Of a stretch of DNA of 64,000 bases, positions 43,359-53,328 are shown piece after piece. Position numbers and translations under genes: made by a program. The stretch is from Sphaerospermopsis torques-reginae ITEP-024 (lineage in GTDB: Bacteria > Cyanobacteriota > Cyanobacteriia > Cyanobacteriales > Nostocaceae). Location: positions 5,084,001 to 5,148,000 of the forward strand of contig NZ_CP080598.1 of assembly GCF_019598945.1 (NCBI RefSeq), read 5' to 3'. The notes beneath the pieces were generated by a model. The model did no database searches. It saw nothing but the letters and a program-made list of their open reading frames with translations, and was not told where the DNA came from. The number at the start of each line of letters is the position of its first letter. The stretch's first letter is position 1.

Positions 43359-44717
43359 TTAGACGTTCAATGGCTGTCTAGTATTCACCGGCTGATAATG
43401 TGCATTACTTTCCACTGGTGCAGGTTTAACAACTTCTTTCCCGGTAATTAATCTCGCGCCACGATTGCGGGTAAAATAATTCCAAACCCATTGAATCATG
43501 ACCACTAATTTGTTATCAAATTCAATCAGGAAGTAGATGTGAATAAATAACCAGAAGAACCAAGCTAGGAAACCTTTAAGTTTGATAAACCCTAAGTCCA
43601 CAACGGCGGCGTGTTGCCCAACCATTGCTAAACTGCCTCTATCCACATAGTTAAATTGAGGCATGGTTTCACCTTTAAGGCGTTTCTGTACCAGCTTTGC
43701 TACATATTCCCCTTCTTGCATGGCTACAGGCGCAACTCCAGGTAGGGGTTTTCCATTTTGATGGGAAAAATTCGCTAAGTCTCCCACTACAAAAATGTTA
43801 GGGTGTCCTTTAATACTGAGGTTTGGTTCAACCATCACACGCCCAGCGCGATCACACTCCGCCCCAGTCTTGTCCATCAATACTTTACCCATTGCAGAGG
43901 CTTTCACACCAGCCGCCCATAATACGGTTTTAGAAGCAATAGTTTTTACTTCGTCACCTTGCTTAATCGTAACAATATCATTTTCAATATTCGTTACCAG
44001 GGTTTTGGTTTGTACATCTACACCCAAAGCTTCTAAAGATGCTTGCGCTTCTTGGGATAATTCTGGTGCAAAGGGAGGGAGAACTCTATCCAAACCTTCT
44101 AACAATAAAACCTGGGTTTCTGAGGTGTCAATGTTGCGGAAGTCTTCTTTCAGGGTTTGGGTTGCTAATTCGGCGATCGCCCCTGCTAATTCTACCCCAG
44201 TTGGACCACCACCAACAATTACAAAAGTTAACAAAGCCCGACGTTTAGCAGGATCGGTTTCTTTCTCCGCCGCTTCAAACGCCATAAAAATTCGCCGGCG
44301 CATTTCAATGGCATCTTCTACAGTTTTCAAACCAGGTGCAAACTCTTCCCAGTTATCCTTACCAAAATAAGAATGCTTCGCGCCTGTAGCCACAATCAAA
44401 GTATCATAAGGTACGGCTTCATTACCCACCATCACTTTTTGTTCTGTGGTGTCAATATCATTCACCTCACCCAGCAACACAGTAGTATTTTTGCTCTTGC
44501 TGAGAACAGAACGCAAGGGAGAAGAAATATCCGCCGGAGACAAAGCACCAGTAGCTACTTGGTACAACAAAGGTTGAAACAGGTGAAAATTCCGTTTATC
44601 TATCAGTGTCACGTTGACATTAGCCTTAGCCAGTGCTTTAGCCGCATATAGTCCACCAAAGCCACCACCAACGATAACTACCTGATGAGGTGGTTTTCTG
44701 TCATGTAAATCAACCAT
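43359..44717 (-). CDS. Type II NADH dehydrogenase (NDH-2)
   Basis: A monotopic FAD enzyme that oxidises NAD(P)H and reduces quinone without proton pumping. FAD-binding VVIVGGGFGGLYAAKALAKA is at the N-terminus, the second dinucleotide motif is VIVGGGPTGVELAGAIAELA, and NIFVVGDLANF with VAPVAMQEGEYVAKLV closes the FAD site. A hydrophobic C-terminal stretch (GFLAWFFWLFIHIYFLIEFD) anchors it to the membrane. Which of the cyanobacterial Ndb paralogues it is cannot be told. Confidence 0.9.
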   Translation of the reverse strand: MVDLHDRKPPHQVVIVGGGFGGLYAAKALAKANVNVTLIDKRNFHLFQPLLYQVATGALSPADISSPLRSVLSKSKNTTVLLGEVNDIDTTEQKVMVGNEAVPYDTLIVATGAKHSYFGKDNWEEFAPGLKTVEDAIEMRRRIFMAFEAAEKETDPAKRRALLTFVIVGGGPTGVELAGAIAELATQTLKEDFRNIDTSETQVLLLEGLDRVLPPFAPELSQEAQASLEALGVDVQTKTLVTNIENDIVTIKQGDEVKTIASKTVLWAAGVKASAMGKVLMDKTGAECDRAGRVMVEPNLSIKGHPNIFVVGDLANFSHQNGKPLPGVAPVAMQEGEYVAKLVQKRLKGETMPQFNYVDRGSLAMVGQHAAVVDLGFIKLKGFLAWFFWLFIHIYFLIEFDNKLVVMIQWVWNYFTRNRGARLITGKEVVKPAPVESNAHYQPVNTRQPLNV

Positions 44718-44981
44718 AAGAATTGTTTCCTTGTATTACTGATGCTGTAACTATTCTTAACATTTTTGTATCAAAGTTGTCACAAATTTTTCTGGCTATT
44801 GTGAACTTTTGATAAAAAATGGAAAGTATTGCTGGTTACTGGTGACAGGTGACAGAAGAGGAAGCAGGGGGAGAATATTAACTTTTGCCTCTTCCTGTTC
44901 CCTGTTCCCTTTTTTCCCAATCACCAATCACCAATCTGCGGTACAATCATAAATCTGCCAATTTCTTAACAACCTTTGTGA

Positions 44982-45992
<1,011 letters not shown>

Positions 45993-46039
45993 TTTTCGGT
46001 AATTCTTAAAGGGGTAATTGGTGGTTTTTTAATTACCAA

Positions 46040-46085
46040 TAACCTCTTGTTTACCAATTACCAATTACCAATTACCAATTACCAG
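46040..46085. repeat. STRR block (ATTACCA heptamers)
   Basis: Four to five tandem ATTACCA units lie between ilvC and the convergent PIN toxin gene. Confidence 0.75.
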
Positions 46086-46123
46086 CCTCAACAGATATGA
46101 TAAGTATGAAAATAGAGATTATA

Positions 46124-46525
46124 TTAAATTTCCCAGTCTTCTAATTGTAATTCGGAAATACGTGAAAATTCTCTGGTATTGTGTGTGACTAATATTAAAT
46201 TATGAGCTAAAGCAATAGCGGCAATTTGTAAATCATACGCTCCTATAGGTGTACCTTGAGCAGTAAGTTGAGCGCGAATATTGCCGAAAATTTCCGCAGC
46301 TTGATCATCGAAAGGTAAAGATTGATAATGATCAAGAAATGCTTTTTGTCTTTGCAGTGTGCGTGTAGGATTATTACTTTTCATTGCACCATAAAAAAGT
46401 TCTGCTTTGACCACAGAACACACAGCTATATCTTGAGTTGGTACTGATAAAATGCGATCGCTAATAGATGCAGACCGTCCATTTAAGTACATCGCACACA
46501 CATTAGTATCAATTAGGTAAAGCAT
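46124..46525 (-). CDS. VapC-type PIN domain toxin
   Basis: The PIN signature is present: MLYLIDTNVCAMYLNG with the first metal-binding Asp, VVKAELFYGAMKSN with the Glu, GAYDLQIAAIALAHNLILVT with the third Asp, and HNTREFSRI at the end. VapC toxins are Mg2+-dependent RNases that cut tRNA or rRNA. The antitoxin gene ends exactly where this begins. Confidence 0.9.
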   Translation of the reverse strand: MLYLIDTNVCAMYLNGRSASISDRILSVPTQDIAVCSVVKAELFYGAMKSNNPTRTLQRQKAFLDHYQSLPFDDQAAEIFGNIRAQLTAQGTPIGAYDLQIAAIALAHNLILVTHNTREFSRISELQLEDWEI

Positions 46526-46762
46526 CTATGAATCAAATACTCCTTCCATTTTTTCATCTAGGTTATCAAAAACACTGTCATCATCAATAATAATCGGATC
46601 ATCAGCACAAATTCCATATAGCGACGCTAAAGGTGGTTTTTCTGTTTTCTGTATTGGTTGATAAACAATTATTACTTCTACATCAGTATCTTGAACTTCA
46701 GGTAAAGATATTTGTAGCATTCCATCACAACCAACATGAGTTTTTATTGTCATACTTTGCAT
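46526..46762 (-). CDS. VapB-like antitoxin
   Basis: A 78-residue protein whose N-terminal half (TIKTHVGCDGMLQISLPEVQ) looks like a small beta-rich DNA-binding or swapped-hairpin domain and whose acidic C-terminus (DDDSVFDNLDEKMEGVF) fits a toxin-wrapping tail. Identification is mainly by its position before the PIN toxin. The ATG at 46762 is used; a TTG two codons upstream has a closer GGGAG. Confidence 0.7.
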   Translation of the reverse strand: MQSMTIKTHVGCDGMLQISLPEVQDTDVEVIIVYQPIQKTEKPPLASLYGICADDPIIIDDDSVFDNLDEKMEGVFDS

Positions 46763-46946
46763 AGTCAATTTTTCTCCCTAAATTTACATCATCCTTATTT
46801 GATTATACACAATTTTAGGAATCTGGGTATAAATATCATCTGATTATCAATGATAATAAATGATTATAAAAAAAATAAAAACACAATTCCTGTTTTATGA
46901 TTTTCCATGTTTAAATAATTGAGGTAATCATTAGCAATTATGGAAG

Positions 46947-48143
46947 ATGAACCAAAAATCAGCAGCTTTAAAATTTGTGATTTTACTTGGTTTTGTAAGT
47001 CTTTGTGCTGATGCAACTTATGAAGGTGCGCGGAGCATTACAGGAGCTTATTTAGAGGTTCTAGGTGCTAACGGTACTATAGTTGGTTTAGTTGCAGGTT
47101 TTGGAGAATTAATAGGTTATGGTTTCCGTTTAGTTATTGGTTATCTTAGTGATAAAACAGGTAAATATTGGGGAATTACCACTTTAGGTTTTATTTTAAA
47201 TACCGCAGTTGTCCCATTTTTAGCTTTAGCTGGAAGATGGGAAGTAGCTGCCGGTTTAATGATGGCTGAACGCACGGGTAAAGCAGTACGTACCCCCCCT
47301 AGAGATGCCTTACTTTCGCATGGTGTAAGTCAAATTGGTAGCGGTTTCGGCTTTGGTTTACATGAAGCAATGGACCAAACTGGAGCAGTTTTAGGACCCT
47401 TAGCTGTAGCCGCAATGGTTTATTTTTTGGGAGAATATCGCCAAGGTTTTAAAATTTTAGTATTACCTGCAATTTTAGGATTAATTGTATTGTTAATACT
47501 CCAAAAATTATATCCTAATCCCAGTGATTTTGAAGAAGAAAAAATACTTGATCAAGGTGATAAATTACCCCGGATATTTTGGATTTATCTCGGTGCTGTA
47601 GCTATTATTGCGGCTGGTTATGCAGATTTTCCCCTCATTGCTTTTCACTTCCAAAAAGGAGAAATTGCCTCTGGGCAAACCATTCCTTTATTCTATGCTT
47701 GGGCGATGGGAGTTGATGCTGTAGCGGCTCTAATTTTTGGATATTTGTTTGATCGGATCGGAATTTCTATGTTGATCATTGCCGCTTTTATGTCTTCATT
47801 ATTTGCCCCTTTAGTATTTTTTGGAGATGTACAGTTTGCCCTTTTAGGTATGGCATTTTGGGGTATTGGGATGGGGGCGCAAGAATCAATTCTCAAAGCA
47901 GCAATAGCAAAAATTGTCCCTAAAAATAAACGCGCCACAGCTTACGGAATTTTTAGTACAGGTTATGGTTTAGCTTGGTTTTTAGGTAGTGCTTTCATGG
48001 GAATTTTGTATGATCACTCTATTACTTTCTTAGTGGTTTTTTCTTCCATAACTCAACTTTTAGCAATTCCTTTCTTTACCTGGGTACAATTAAAAGCTAA
48101 TACTTTTTATGCTGCTTCTCCAGAAGTTCAGGTAGGTGAATAA
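46947..48143 (+). CDS. Major facilitator superfamily transporter
   Basis: The 398-residue protein has about 11-12 membrane segments and MFS features: GYGFRLVIGYLSDKTGKYWG (loop 2-3 G-x-x-x-D-K motif), RTGKAVRTPPRDALLSHGVS and a second-half GYLFDRIG. The RTGK-VR-PPRDA segment is typical of a widespread uncharacterised bacterial MFS subgroup. Substrate unknown. It is a single gene, divergent from the vapBC-like pair. Confidence 0.88.
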   Translation: MNQKSAALKFVILLGFVSLCADATYEGARSITGAYLEVLGANGTIVGLVAGFGELIGYGFRLVIGYLSDKTGKYWGITTLGFILNTAVVPFLALAGRWEVAAGLMMAERTGKAVRTPPRDALLSHGVSQIGSGFGFGLHEAMDQTGAVLGPLAVAAMVYFLGEYRQGFKILVLPAILGLIVLLILQKLYPNPSDFEEEKILDQGDKLPRIFWIYLGAVAIIAAGYADFPLIAFHFQKGEIASGQTIPLFYAWAMGVDAVAALIFGYLFDRIGISMLIIAAFMSSLFAPLVFFGDVQFALLGMAFWGIGMGAQESILKAAIAKIVPKNKRATAYGIFSTGYGLAWFLGSAFMGILYDHSITFLVVFSSITQLLAIPFFTWVQLKANTFYAASPEVQVGE

Positions 48144-48164
48144 ATAAAGTTCAATTTCTTTCTT

Positions 48165-48187
48165 GTTCTCAGTCTCAGACTGGGAAT
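48165..48187. repeat. TTCCCAGTCT palindrome, diverged copy
   Basis: GTTCTCAGTCTCAGACTGGG followed by AAT matches the palindrome at 16261 with one change in the left arm. The related TTCCCATAC-AGA-GTATGGGAA copy lies at 48345-48365. Confidence 0.7.
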
Positions 48188-48215
48188 ACAATTTAAGAGT
48201 CTCTGACTCTAGTTC

Positions 48216-48307
48216 AGGACTTACGCAAAATAAAATGAAAGTAGTGGTAATTCATGAATTACCCCTACGCAAGAATCAGGTTTCTAGTCAAATCTTGCGT
48301 AAGTCCT
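48216..48307. mobile_element. 92-bp MITE-like element (AGGACTTACGCAA ends)
   Basis: AGGACTTACGCAA at the left end is exactly complementary to TTGCGTAAGTCCT at the right. TAGTT occurs close outside both ends (with one extra base on each side), a possible target duplication. The interior is non-coding with a small GTAATTCATGAATTAC palindrome. Confidence 0.7.
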
Positions 48308-48344
48308 ATAGTTAAATAAACAAGGTAGAAGCTTGTTAATTTCA

Positions 48345-48365
48345 TTCCCATACAGAGTATGGGAA
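48345..48365. repeat. TTCCCATAC palindrome
   Basis: TTCCCATAC-AGA-GTATGGGAA is a perfect palindrome ending just before MITE copy C. It resembles the TTCCCAGTCT family in form and context. Confidence 0.7.
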
Positions 48366-48374
48366 CGATAAAAA

Positions 48375-48525
48375 GGGAGCATCCCAATTTTGAAAAAATA
48401 ACCGCAGCAACACCAAAAACTCTCTTCTTCCCTCTTCCCTTCGTGTCCTTCGTGTCCTTCGTGGTTCGTTTATTTCAAGTCTTGAACTCAAACGAAAAAT
48501 AAACTTACACATTTGGAATGCTCCC
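48375..48525. mobile_element. MITE copy C (GGGAGCATCCC family)
   Basis: A 151-base element with GGGAGCATCCCAATTTTG at one end and ACATTTGGAATGCTCCC at the other, flanked by GATAAAAA on both sides (48367-48374 and 48526-48533), a perfect 8-bp duplication. The core carries CCTTCGTGTCCTTCGTGG. It encodes no protein. Confidence 0.93.
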
Positions 48526-48622
48526 GATAAAAATTTGCCAAAATGGGAGCATACTTATTATTTACTCAGTCTCTCTCCTGATCATAGCTGATTACTGATT
48601 ACTGATAGCTGAATGCTTACAA

Positions 48623-49750
48623 TTAACTTAACCTTTGTTTTAACCACAAAGCTAATAAAGGTAAAGCCAAGCGATAACCTTGTTCAGCACTGTAAATTAA
48701 ACCTTTGTGTTGTAACCCAGTTAAAGCACCTTGCAAAGCTCCACCTCTAGAAAGTCCATGTTTTTGAATATATTCTTTACTCTGTGGTTTATCTGTCGGA
48801 TCAACTGCTAAACATTCTAAAAGATGTATTTGACTTGCAGGTAATAACATCAATAAAGATTCATAAGTTATAGATAAATCTTTGAGCATTCCTTCAATTA
48901 CTTGCTGTACTTTTTGCTCAGTAATTAAACCTTGATCATGTTCTAAACTTGATAACCTGCGAATTAATGCCATTGCATCACCTATATTTCCCTGAACAGC
49001 ATCTAAAAATACTTGTAAGCTTTGGGAATGGGGATCAAATTTGAGATTTTTTGTATGTAAAATCTCTCGCGCCCACAATGCTAAAACATCCTTGGCTAAA
49101 GGTGCTAATTCCATTGTTTCTATAGAATAAATACTATCATCTTGATGATGGCTAGTTTCTGCAATTGTCGCCAATAAAACGTAACTTACATGAGGATGGT
49201 TTTTAACTTCTTGTCTAAATGTTGATTCCCATAAACCATTGCGATCCCAAGAACGAATATGGGGAAAACTTTGTAAAATCAATACTACTCTCTGGTTTAA
49301 ATCATTAGCCATTATTTGTAATAATTCAATTAGGCTAGTAAATGCTTGCCAGAGTTGTTTTTGATCTAAAGAATGTAATAATTTAAGTTTACTTTCACTA
49401 TTAAAAATAAAAAACTCACTCGCTTTTTTTTCCACCCAAGATTTAATTTTCTTTGCTTGCCAATTTTGACTAATTGCTTCTAGTAATAATTGCAAAAATC
49501 TTTCACCATCTGTAGCACGAATACAGTCTATTTCTAAGACTACCGCACCAACTTCCTGCGCTGCAACTTTAACTAAAGTTCTTCTACCACTTCCGGGTAC
49601 TCCTGTAATTAACAAATCTTCATCTTGTATAAGTATGTCTATAATACGCTGAAACTCTTTAGATCGACCAATTAATTGTAATGAAGTGGATAAATCAAAA
49701 TTCACGGTTTCTTTTGCGGGTTGTATGTTTGGTGTTATTAAAGAAAACAT
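48623..49750 (-). CDS. AAA/STAND-like ATP-binding protein with C-terminal winged-helix-like region
   Basis: The 375-residue protein has a P-loop GVPGSGRRT in LIGRSKEFQRIIDILIQDED then LLITGVPGSGRRTLVKVA, and a Walker B region (LNQRVVLILQSFPHIRSWDR). The C-terminal part (LLMLLPASQIHLLECLAVDP, YIQKHGLSRGGALQGALTGL, QHKGLIYSAEQGYRLALPLL) resembles the winged helix that follows the ATPase in archaeal-type and STAND ATPases. It is a single gene divergent from mrp. Partner and role unknown. Confidence 0.75.
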   Translation of the reverse strand: MFSLITPNIQPAKETVNFDLSTSLQLIGRSKEFQRIIDILIQDEDLLITGVPGSGRRTLVKVAAQEVGAVVLEIDCIRATDGERFLQLLLEAISQNWQAKKIKSWVEKKASEFFIFNSESKLKLLHSLDQKQLWQAFTSLIELLQIMANDLNQRVVLILQSFPHIRSWDRNGLWESTFRQEVKNHPHVSYVLLATIAETSHHQDDSIYSIETMELAPLAKDVLALWAREILHTKNLKFDPHSQSLQVFLDAVQGNIGDAMALIRRLSSLEHDQGLITEQKVQQVIEGMLKDLSITYESLLMLLPASQIHLLECLAVDPTDKPQSKEYIQKHGLSRGGALQGALTGLQHKGLIYSAEQGYRLALPLLALWLKQRLS

Positions 49751-49931
49751 AAATCATTAGGTGTTGTTATGATTATTATAATAATTATTTAGTGTTCTGC
49801 TGTAATTAGCACCTACTTTTAGTGCTATTAATAGTATAACACTTTCAAAAACAAAAATTTCCGATTTCAAACAGCAACTTTTCCCTCAATCCAATAATGC
49901 AAATTTATATTTGATTAAATAGGTGATATCT

Positions 49932-50294
49932 ATGATAAAAGCGTTTGTACTGATAACAATACTATTCGGGTTTTTTGGAATTATTCTCAAGAAAAACCTG
50001 GTAATGAAGATAGTTTCAATGGATGTCATGAGTACGGGGGTGATTGCTTTTTATGTATTTATTGCCTCAAAAGCGGGTTTATTTACTCCCATTATTTCCA
50101 ACGTCAAAAAAGTTGGATATGCTGATCCTGTTCCCCAAGCAGTGATATTAACAGCGATAGTAATTGGGTTTTCAATTCAAGCTTTAATGTTAGTAGGTGT
50201 AATGAAATTAGCTAAAGACAATCCCACTTTAGAAAGTAGTGAAATCGAGAAAAATAATACACCGCAGATCATCAAATATGAACATAAAAATTAA
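49932..50294 (+). CDS. mrpC: Na+/H+ antiporter subunit MrpC-like (NuoK family)
   Basis: A 120-residue protein with three membrane segments and NuoK/MnhC features (GIILKKNLVMKIVSMDVMST, DPVPQAVILTAIVIGFSIQA). The DP-PQA-LTAIVIG motif is the hallmark of MrpC. I use the ATG at 49932 behind AGGTGAT. It is the first gene of a seven-gene operon for a multisubunit cation/proton antiporter in the membrane. Confidence 0.88.
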   Translation: MIKAFVLITILFGFFGIILKKNLVMKIVSMDVMSTGVIAFYVFIASKAGLFTPIISNVKKVGYADPVPQAVILTAIVIGFSIQALMLVGVMKLAKDNPTLESSEIEKNNTPQIIKYEHKN

Positions 50295-50326
50295 CTAAAA
50301 ATGAAACTTAACCTGAATTTAAAACT

Positions 50327-51775
50327 ATGAATAACATAACCATGAATACGATCACAATTGCTTGGGTAGGTATCCCGTTTTTTCTGGGGTTCATGATTTT
50401 TTTAGTTCCCCAACTTAACAGACATTTGACTTTTTTAGGAACTTTAATTACTGCTGCTTATGGTGTACAACTGTTGATAGAAAAGCCAGAAATTAAGCTC
50501 AATTTACTTGATAGTTTTGGTGTGACTTTAGAAGCGGATCAGTTAAGTGGTTACTTTATTTTAACTAATGCTTTAGTGACTGCGGCGGTAGCTTTATATT
50601 GTTGGCAAAGTGATAAAAATGCTTTTTTCTATGCCCAAACTTTGCTAGTGCATGGTAGTTTAAATGCGGCTTTTGTATGTGCTGATTTTGTGAGTTTATA
50701 TGTAGCTTTAGAAGTAAGTGGAATTGCGGCTTTTTTATTAATTGCTTATACTAGAACTGACAGATCAATTTGGGTAGGTTTACGCTATCTATTTGTCAGC
50801 AATATCTCAATGTTATTTTATCTAGTTGGTGCTGTCTTAGTTTATCAAAATAATCTCTCTTTTAGTTTTGCAGGTTTAAAAAATGCCCCACCGGAAGCAG
50901 TAGCATTAATCTTTTTAGGAATGTTAGTCAAAGCTGGGATTTTTGTTTCTGGGTTATGGCTACCTTTAACCCATTCTGAATCAGAAACTCCTGTTTCTGC
51001 GCTGCTTTCAGGTGTAGTAGTCAAAGCTAGTGTTTTACCTTTATTAAGATGTGCTGCGGTTTCTCCAGAACTTAATAATATCGTCGTTATTTTGGGCGTG
51101 GGGACAGCTTTTATGGGTTTATCCTACGCCATCTTTGAAAAAGATACCAAGCGTCTGTTAGCATTTAGCACTATTTCCCAGTTAGGTTGGATACTGGCTG
51201 CACCAGCGGTAGGTGGTTTTTATGCCCTAACTCATGGACTGGCAAAATCATCTTTATTTTTGACTGCTGGTTCTTTACCCAGTCGCAATTTTAAAGAACT
51301 GGAAAATAAACCTATTAATACTAACATTTGGATTGTTTTAGTTATCGCTAGTTTATCAATTTCTGGTTTTCCTTTATTGTCAGGGTTTGAAGCTAAGGTG
51401 TTAAGCATGAAAAATTTAACATCTTGGCAATTTATAGCCATGAATATTGCCGCAGTTGGCACAGCAATAGCCTTGGCTAAATTCATTTTTTTGCCTCATA
51501 AACAAAATCCTGAACAAACTATAAAACCTGGTTTTTGGGCAGCAGTAGTTTTATTAATTTCTGGTTTAGTTGTTGGTAATATTGCCTATTTAAAGGCTTA
51601 TAATCTGGCTGACATTATCAAAGCAATTATTACCATTGCTATCGGTTGGTTAGCATATCATCTGATTTTCAAAAAATTAGCAATTTATGTACCCCGTGTA
51701 GTTGAAGAATTTGAACATTTAGTAGGTGTGATGAGTTTAACTATAATCTTCTTGTTTTGGATGGTGTTATCATGA
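50327..51775 (+). CDS. mrpD: Antiporter subunit MrpD-like (NuoN/proton-translocating family)
   Basis: A 482-residue protein with about 13-14 membrane helices related to complex I NuoL/M/N. Key segments: SLYVALEVSGIAAFLLIAYT (TM5 glutamate), AGIFVSGLWLPLTHSESETP and VSALLSGVVVKASVLPLLRC (TM7-8 lysine), and LTHGLAKSSLFLTAGSL. It is the only NuoL/N-type channel in the cluster. The last bases overlap the mrpE start (ATGA). Confidence 0.9.
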   Translation: MNNITMNTITIAWVGIPFFLGFMIFLVPQLNRHLTFLGTLITAAYGVQLLIEKPEIKLNLLDSFGVTLEADQLSGYFILTNALVTAAVALYCWQSDKNAFFYAQTLLVHGSLNAAFVCADFVSLYVALEVSGIAAFLLIAYTRTDRSIWVGLRYLFVSNISMLFYLVGAVLVYQNNLSFSFAGLKNAPPEAVALIFLGMLVKAGIFVSGLWLPLTHSESETPVSALLSGVVVKASVLPLLRCAAVSPELNNIVVILGVGTAFMGLSYAIFEKDTKRLLAFSTISQLGWILAAPAVGGFYALTHGLAKSSLFLTAGSLPSRNFKELENKPINTNIWIVLVIASLSISGFPLLSGFEAKVLSMKNLTSWQFIAMNIAAVGTAIALAKFIFLPHKQNPEQTIKPGFWAAVVLLISGLVVGNIAYLKAYNLADIIKAIITIAIGWLAYHLIFKKLAIYVPRVVEEFEHLVGVMSLTIIFLFWMVLS

Positions 51776-52152
51776 TTGGACATTTGATATTAAGATTAAC
51801 CATTTGGTTTTTATTAACGGCTGATTTTAGTACAACTAATATTATTATTGGGGTAATCATTGCCCTAATTTTACCCAGAGGTTACACATCACGGGCAAAA
51901 TTAACTGAATGGGTAAAGGTTTTAGGGGAAGTAGTGGTAGCGGTTCTTGTGGCTTTTAAAGAAGCGTTTGAAATTATCATTAATCCCCATCATCATGAGG
52001 AAATTATCAGGGAAAAGGTGAAACATAAACATTCTTCCTTGTTGGTGTTTATGGACATATTTTTGATTACATTTACACCTAAAACTATTGTTTTAAACCA
52101 TGATGAAGAGGGATTTTACGAAGTTCATCATATTAAACCAGGAAGGAAATAA
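51772..52152 (+). CDS. mrpE: Antiporter subunit MrpE-like
   Basis: The 126-residue protein (MIGHLILRLTIWFLLTADFS, TTNIIIGVIIALILPR, FVDI-type FMDIFLITFTPKTIVLN) fits MrpE, a membrane subunit needed for assembly and function. The ATG at 51772 overlaps the mrpD stop by four bases and matches the family start; the in-frame ATG at 51757 is too early. Confidence 0.87.
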   Translation: MIGHLILRLTIWFLLTADFSTTNIIIGVIIALILPRGYTSRAKLTEWVKVLGEVVVAVLVAFKEAFEIIINPHHHEEIIREKVKHKHSSLLVFMDIFLITFTPKTIVLNHDEEGFYEVHHIKPGRK

Positions 52153-52154
52153 TT

Positions 52155-52412
52155 ATGAATTTAGAAATAGTCTTGTTAGGGATGATAGCAGCTTTATTAA
52201 TTCCCATTTATGAAGCATGGAAAACGGAAAATACTTGGCAGTTAATGTTGGCTTTGGGGAGTATTTCTAGTAAAGTATCTATCATGATTTTAGTGATTTC
52301 TGTGGCCAGAGATGATTGGATGATCGGGGTAGTAGGAGCGATTATGTTGAGTGTGGGAAATGCTGGTTTTATGTTATTAGCACAGATTTTAAGAAGGTTA
52401 AATGAAGCATGA
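52155..52412 (+). CDS. mrpF: Antiporter subunit MrpF-like
   Basis: An 85-residue membrane protein with three hydrophobic segments (EIVLLGMIAALLIPIYEAWK; SSKVSIMILVISVARDD; MIGVVGAIMLSVGNAGFMLL). Position two bases after mrpE and before mrpG defines it. MrpF is a small subunit thought to contribute to the ion path. An 81-base gap with TATCAGC heptamers separates it from mrpG. Confidence 0.8.
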   Translation: MNLEIVLLGMIAALLIPIYEAWKTENTWQLMLALGSISSKVSIMILVISVARDDWMIGVVGAIMLSVGNAGFMLLAQILRRLNEA

Positions 52413-52493
52413 ATAGTAATTAGCTATCAGCTATCAGCTTTCAGTAATCAGATTTCACGAGTTTAAATAAAAGATGAACATGAGGAAAGTTAA

Positions 52494-52793
52494 ATGCAAA
52501 ATCTTGTGAGTATTATCAGTTATACCTGTATAGGTATAGGTTTATTTTTCTGGTTTTGGGGTACTTCTCATTTAGTTAGCAATAAATCAGTATTATTCAA
52601 ATTACATGGACTTACTGTGGCTGATACTTTGGGTTCAATGCTGATGATTGTGGGAATTTTAATGAAAATACCTAGTAAATGGCCATTGTTAGTTTTAGGT
52701 ATTATTTCCTTGGCGATTTGGAATACAATGTTGGGTTATGTAATCGCCTATTGTTCAACTCATGATACAACTATAGAGGCAGAAAATGAATGA
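52494..52793 (+). CDS. mrpG: Antiporter subunit MrpG-like
   Basis: A 99-residue protein with three membrane helices and the PhaG/MnhG pattern: ISYTCIGIGLFFWFWGTSHL, KLHGLTVADTLGSMLMIVGI. Its last 8 bases overlap the next gene. Confidence 0.85.
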   Translation: MQNLVSIISYTCIGIGLFFWFWGTSHLVSNKSVLFKLHGLTVADTLGSMLMIVGILMKIPSKWPLLVLGIISLAIWNTMLGYVIAYCSTHDTTIEAENE

Positions 52794-53328
52794 TTCTTAT
52801 TTATATATAATTATTGCTTTGTTACCTTTAACTGCGGGTTTATTGATAACTCAAGTTAACCCTTATCATGCGTTAATTTTGCGTGGGGTTTTGGGGGCGA
52901 TCGCTGCGTTAGTAGATGCGGTTTTAGGTGCAGCAGATGTAGCTTTAACAGAAGCATTAATGGGAACAATGTTATCTGTTGCTTTATATGCGATCGCAGT
53001 TCGTTCTTCTTTAGTTTTACGTTTGGGTGTCATTGAAAATCAATCAATCTCAGAAAATCTGATCAGTGATTTTCGTAGCATTTTCAGTAAACATTATATG
53101 CGGTTAGAACTTGTACCTTACAACAGTCACCAATGTTTACAAACAGCATTACAGGAAAAAGAAGTTCATGTTACTTGTGCGCCAATATTAGTTAGTGATG
53201 AATCTGAGCAAAATTATCAAACAGAAATCAGAGTAAAACGTATTTATCAAATTGTTGAAAGTGAACTTTCAGCACCTAACACAGTTATCAATTATGTTGA
53301 TGTTGAAGCATCTGAGGAGAAACATTAA
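52786..53328 (+). CDS. DUF4040 (MrpA C-terminal/MbhD-like) antiporter subunit
   Basis: The N-terminal ~80 residues (SYLYIIIALLPLTAGLLITQ, GVLGAIAALVDAVLGAADVA, EALMGTMLSVALYAIAVRSS) match the DUF4040 domain that in most bacteria forms the C-terminal part of the large MrpA. The remaining ~100 residues are hydrophilic and cytosolic with no recognised domain (MRLELVPYNSHQCLQTALQE). The NuoL-like half of MrpA is absent from this operon. Its stop overlaps the next start (TAATG). Confidence 0.8.
   Translation: MNDSYLYIIIALLPLTAGLLITQVNPYHALILRGVLGAIAALVDAVLGAADVALTEALMGTMLSVALYAIAVRSSLVLRLGVIENQSISENLISDFRSIFSKHYMRLELVPYNSHQCLQTALQEKEVHVTCAPILVSDESEQNYQTEIRVKRIYQIVESELSAPNTVINYVDVEASEEKH

Noticed and set aside
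43795-44370. Long 191-residue plus-strand frame opposite the NDH-2 gene
   Set aside because: It is a shadow of a well-recognised gene; no independent motif or start signal.
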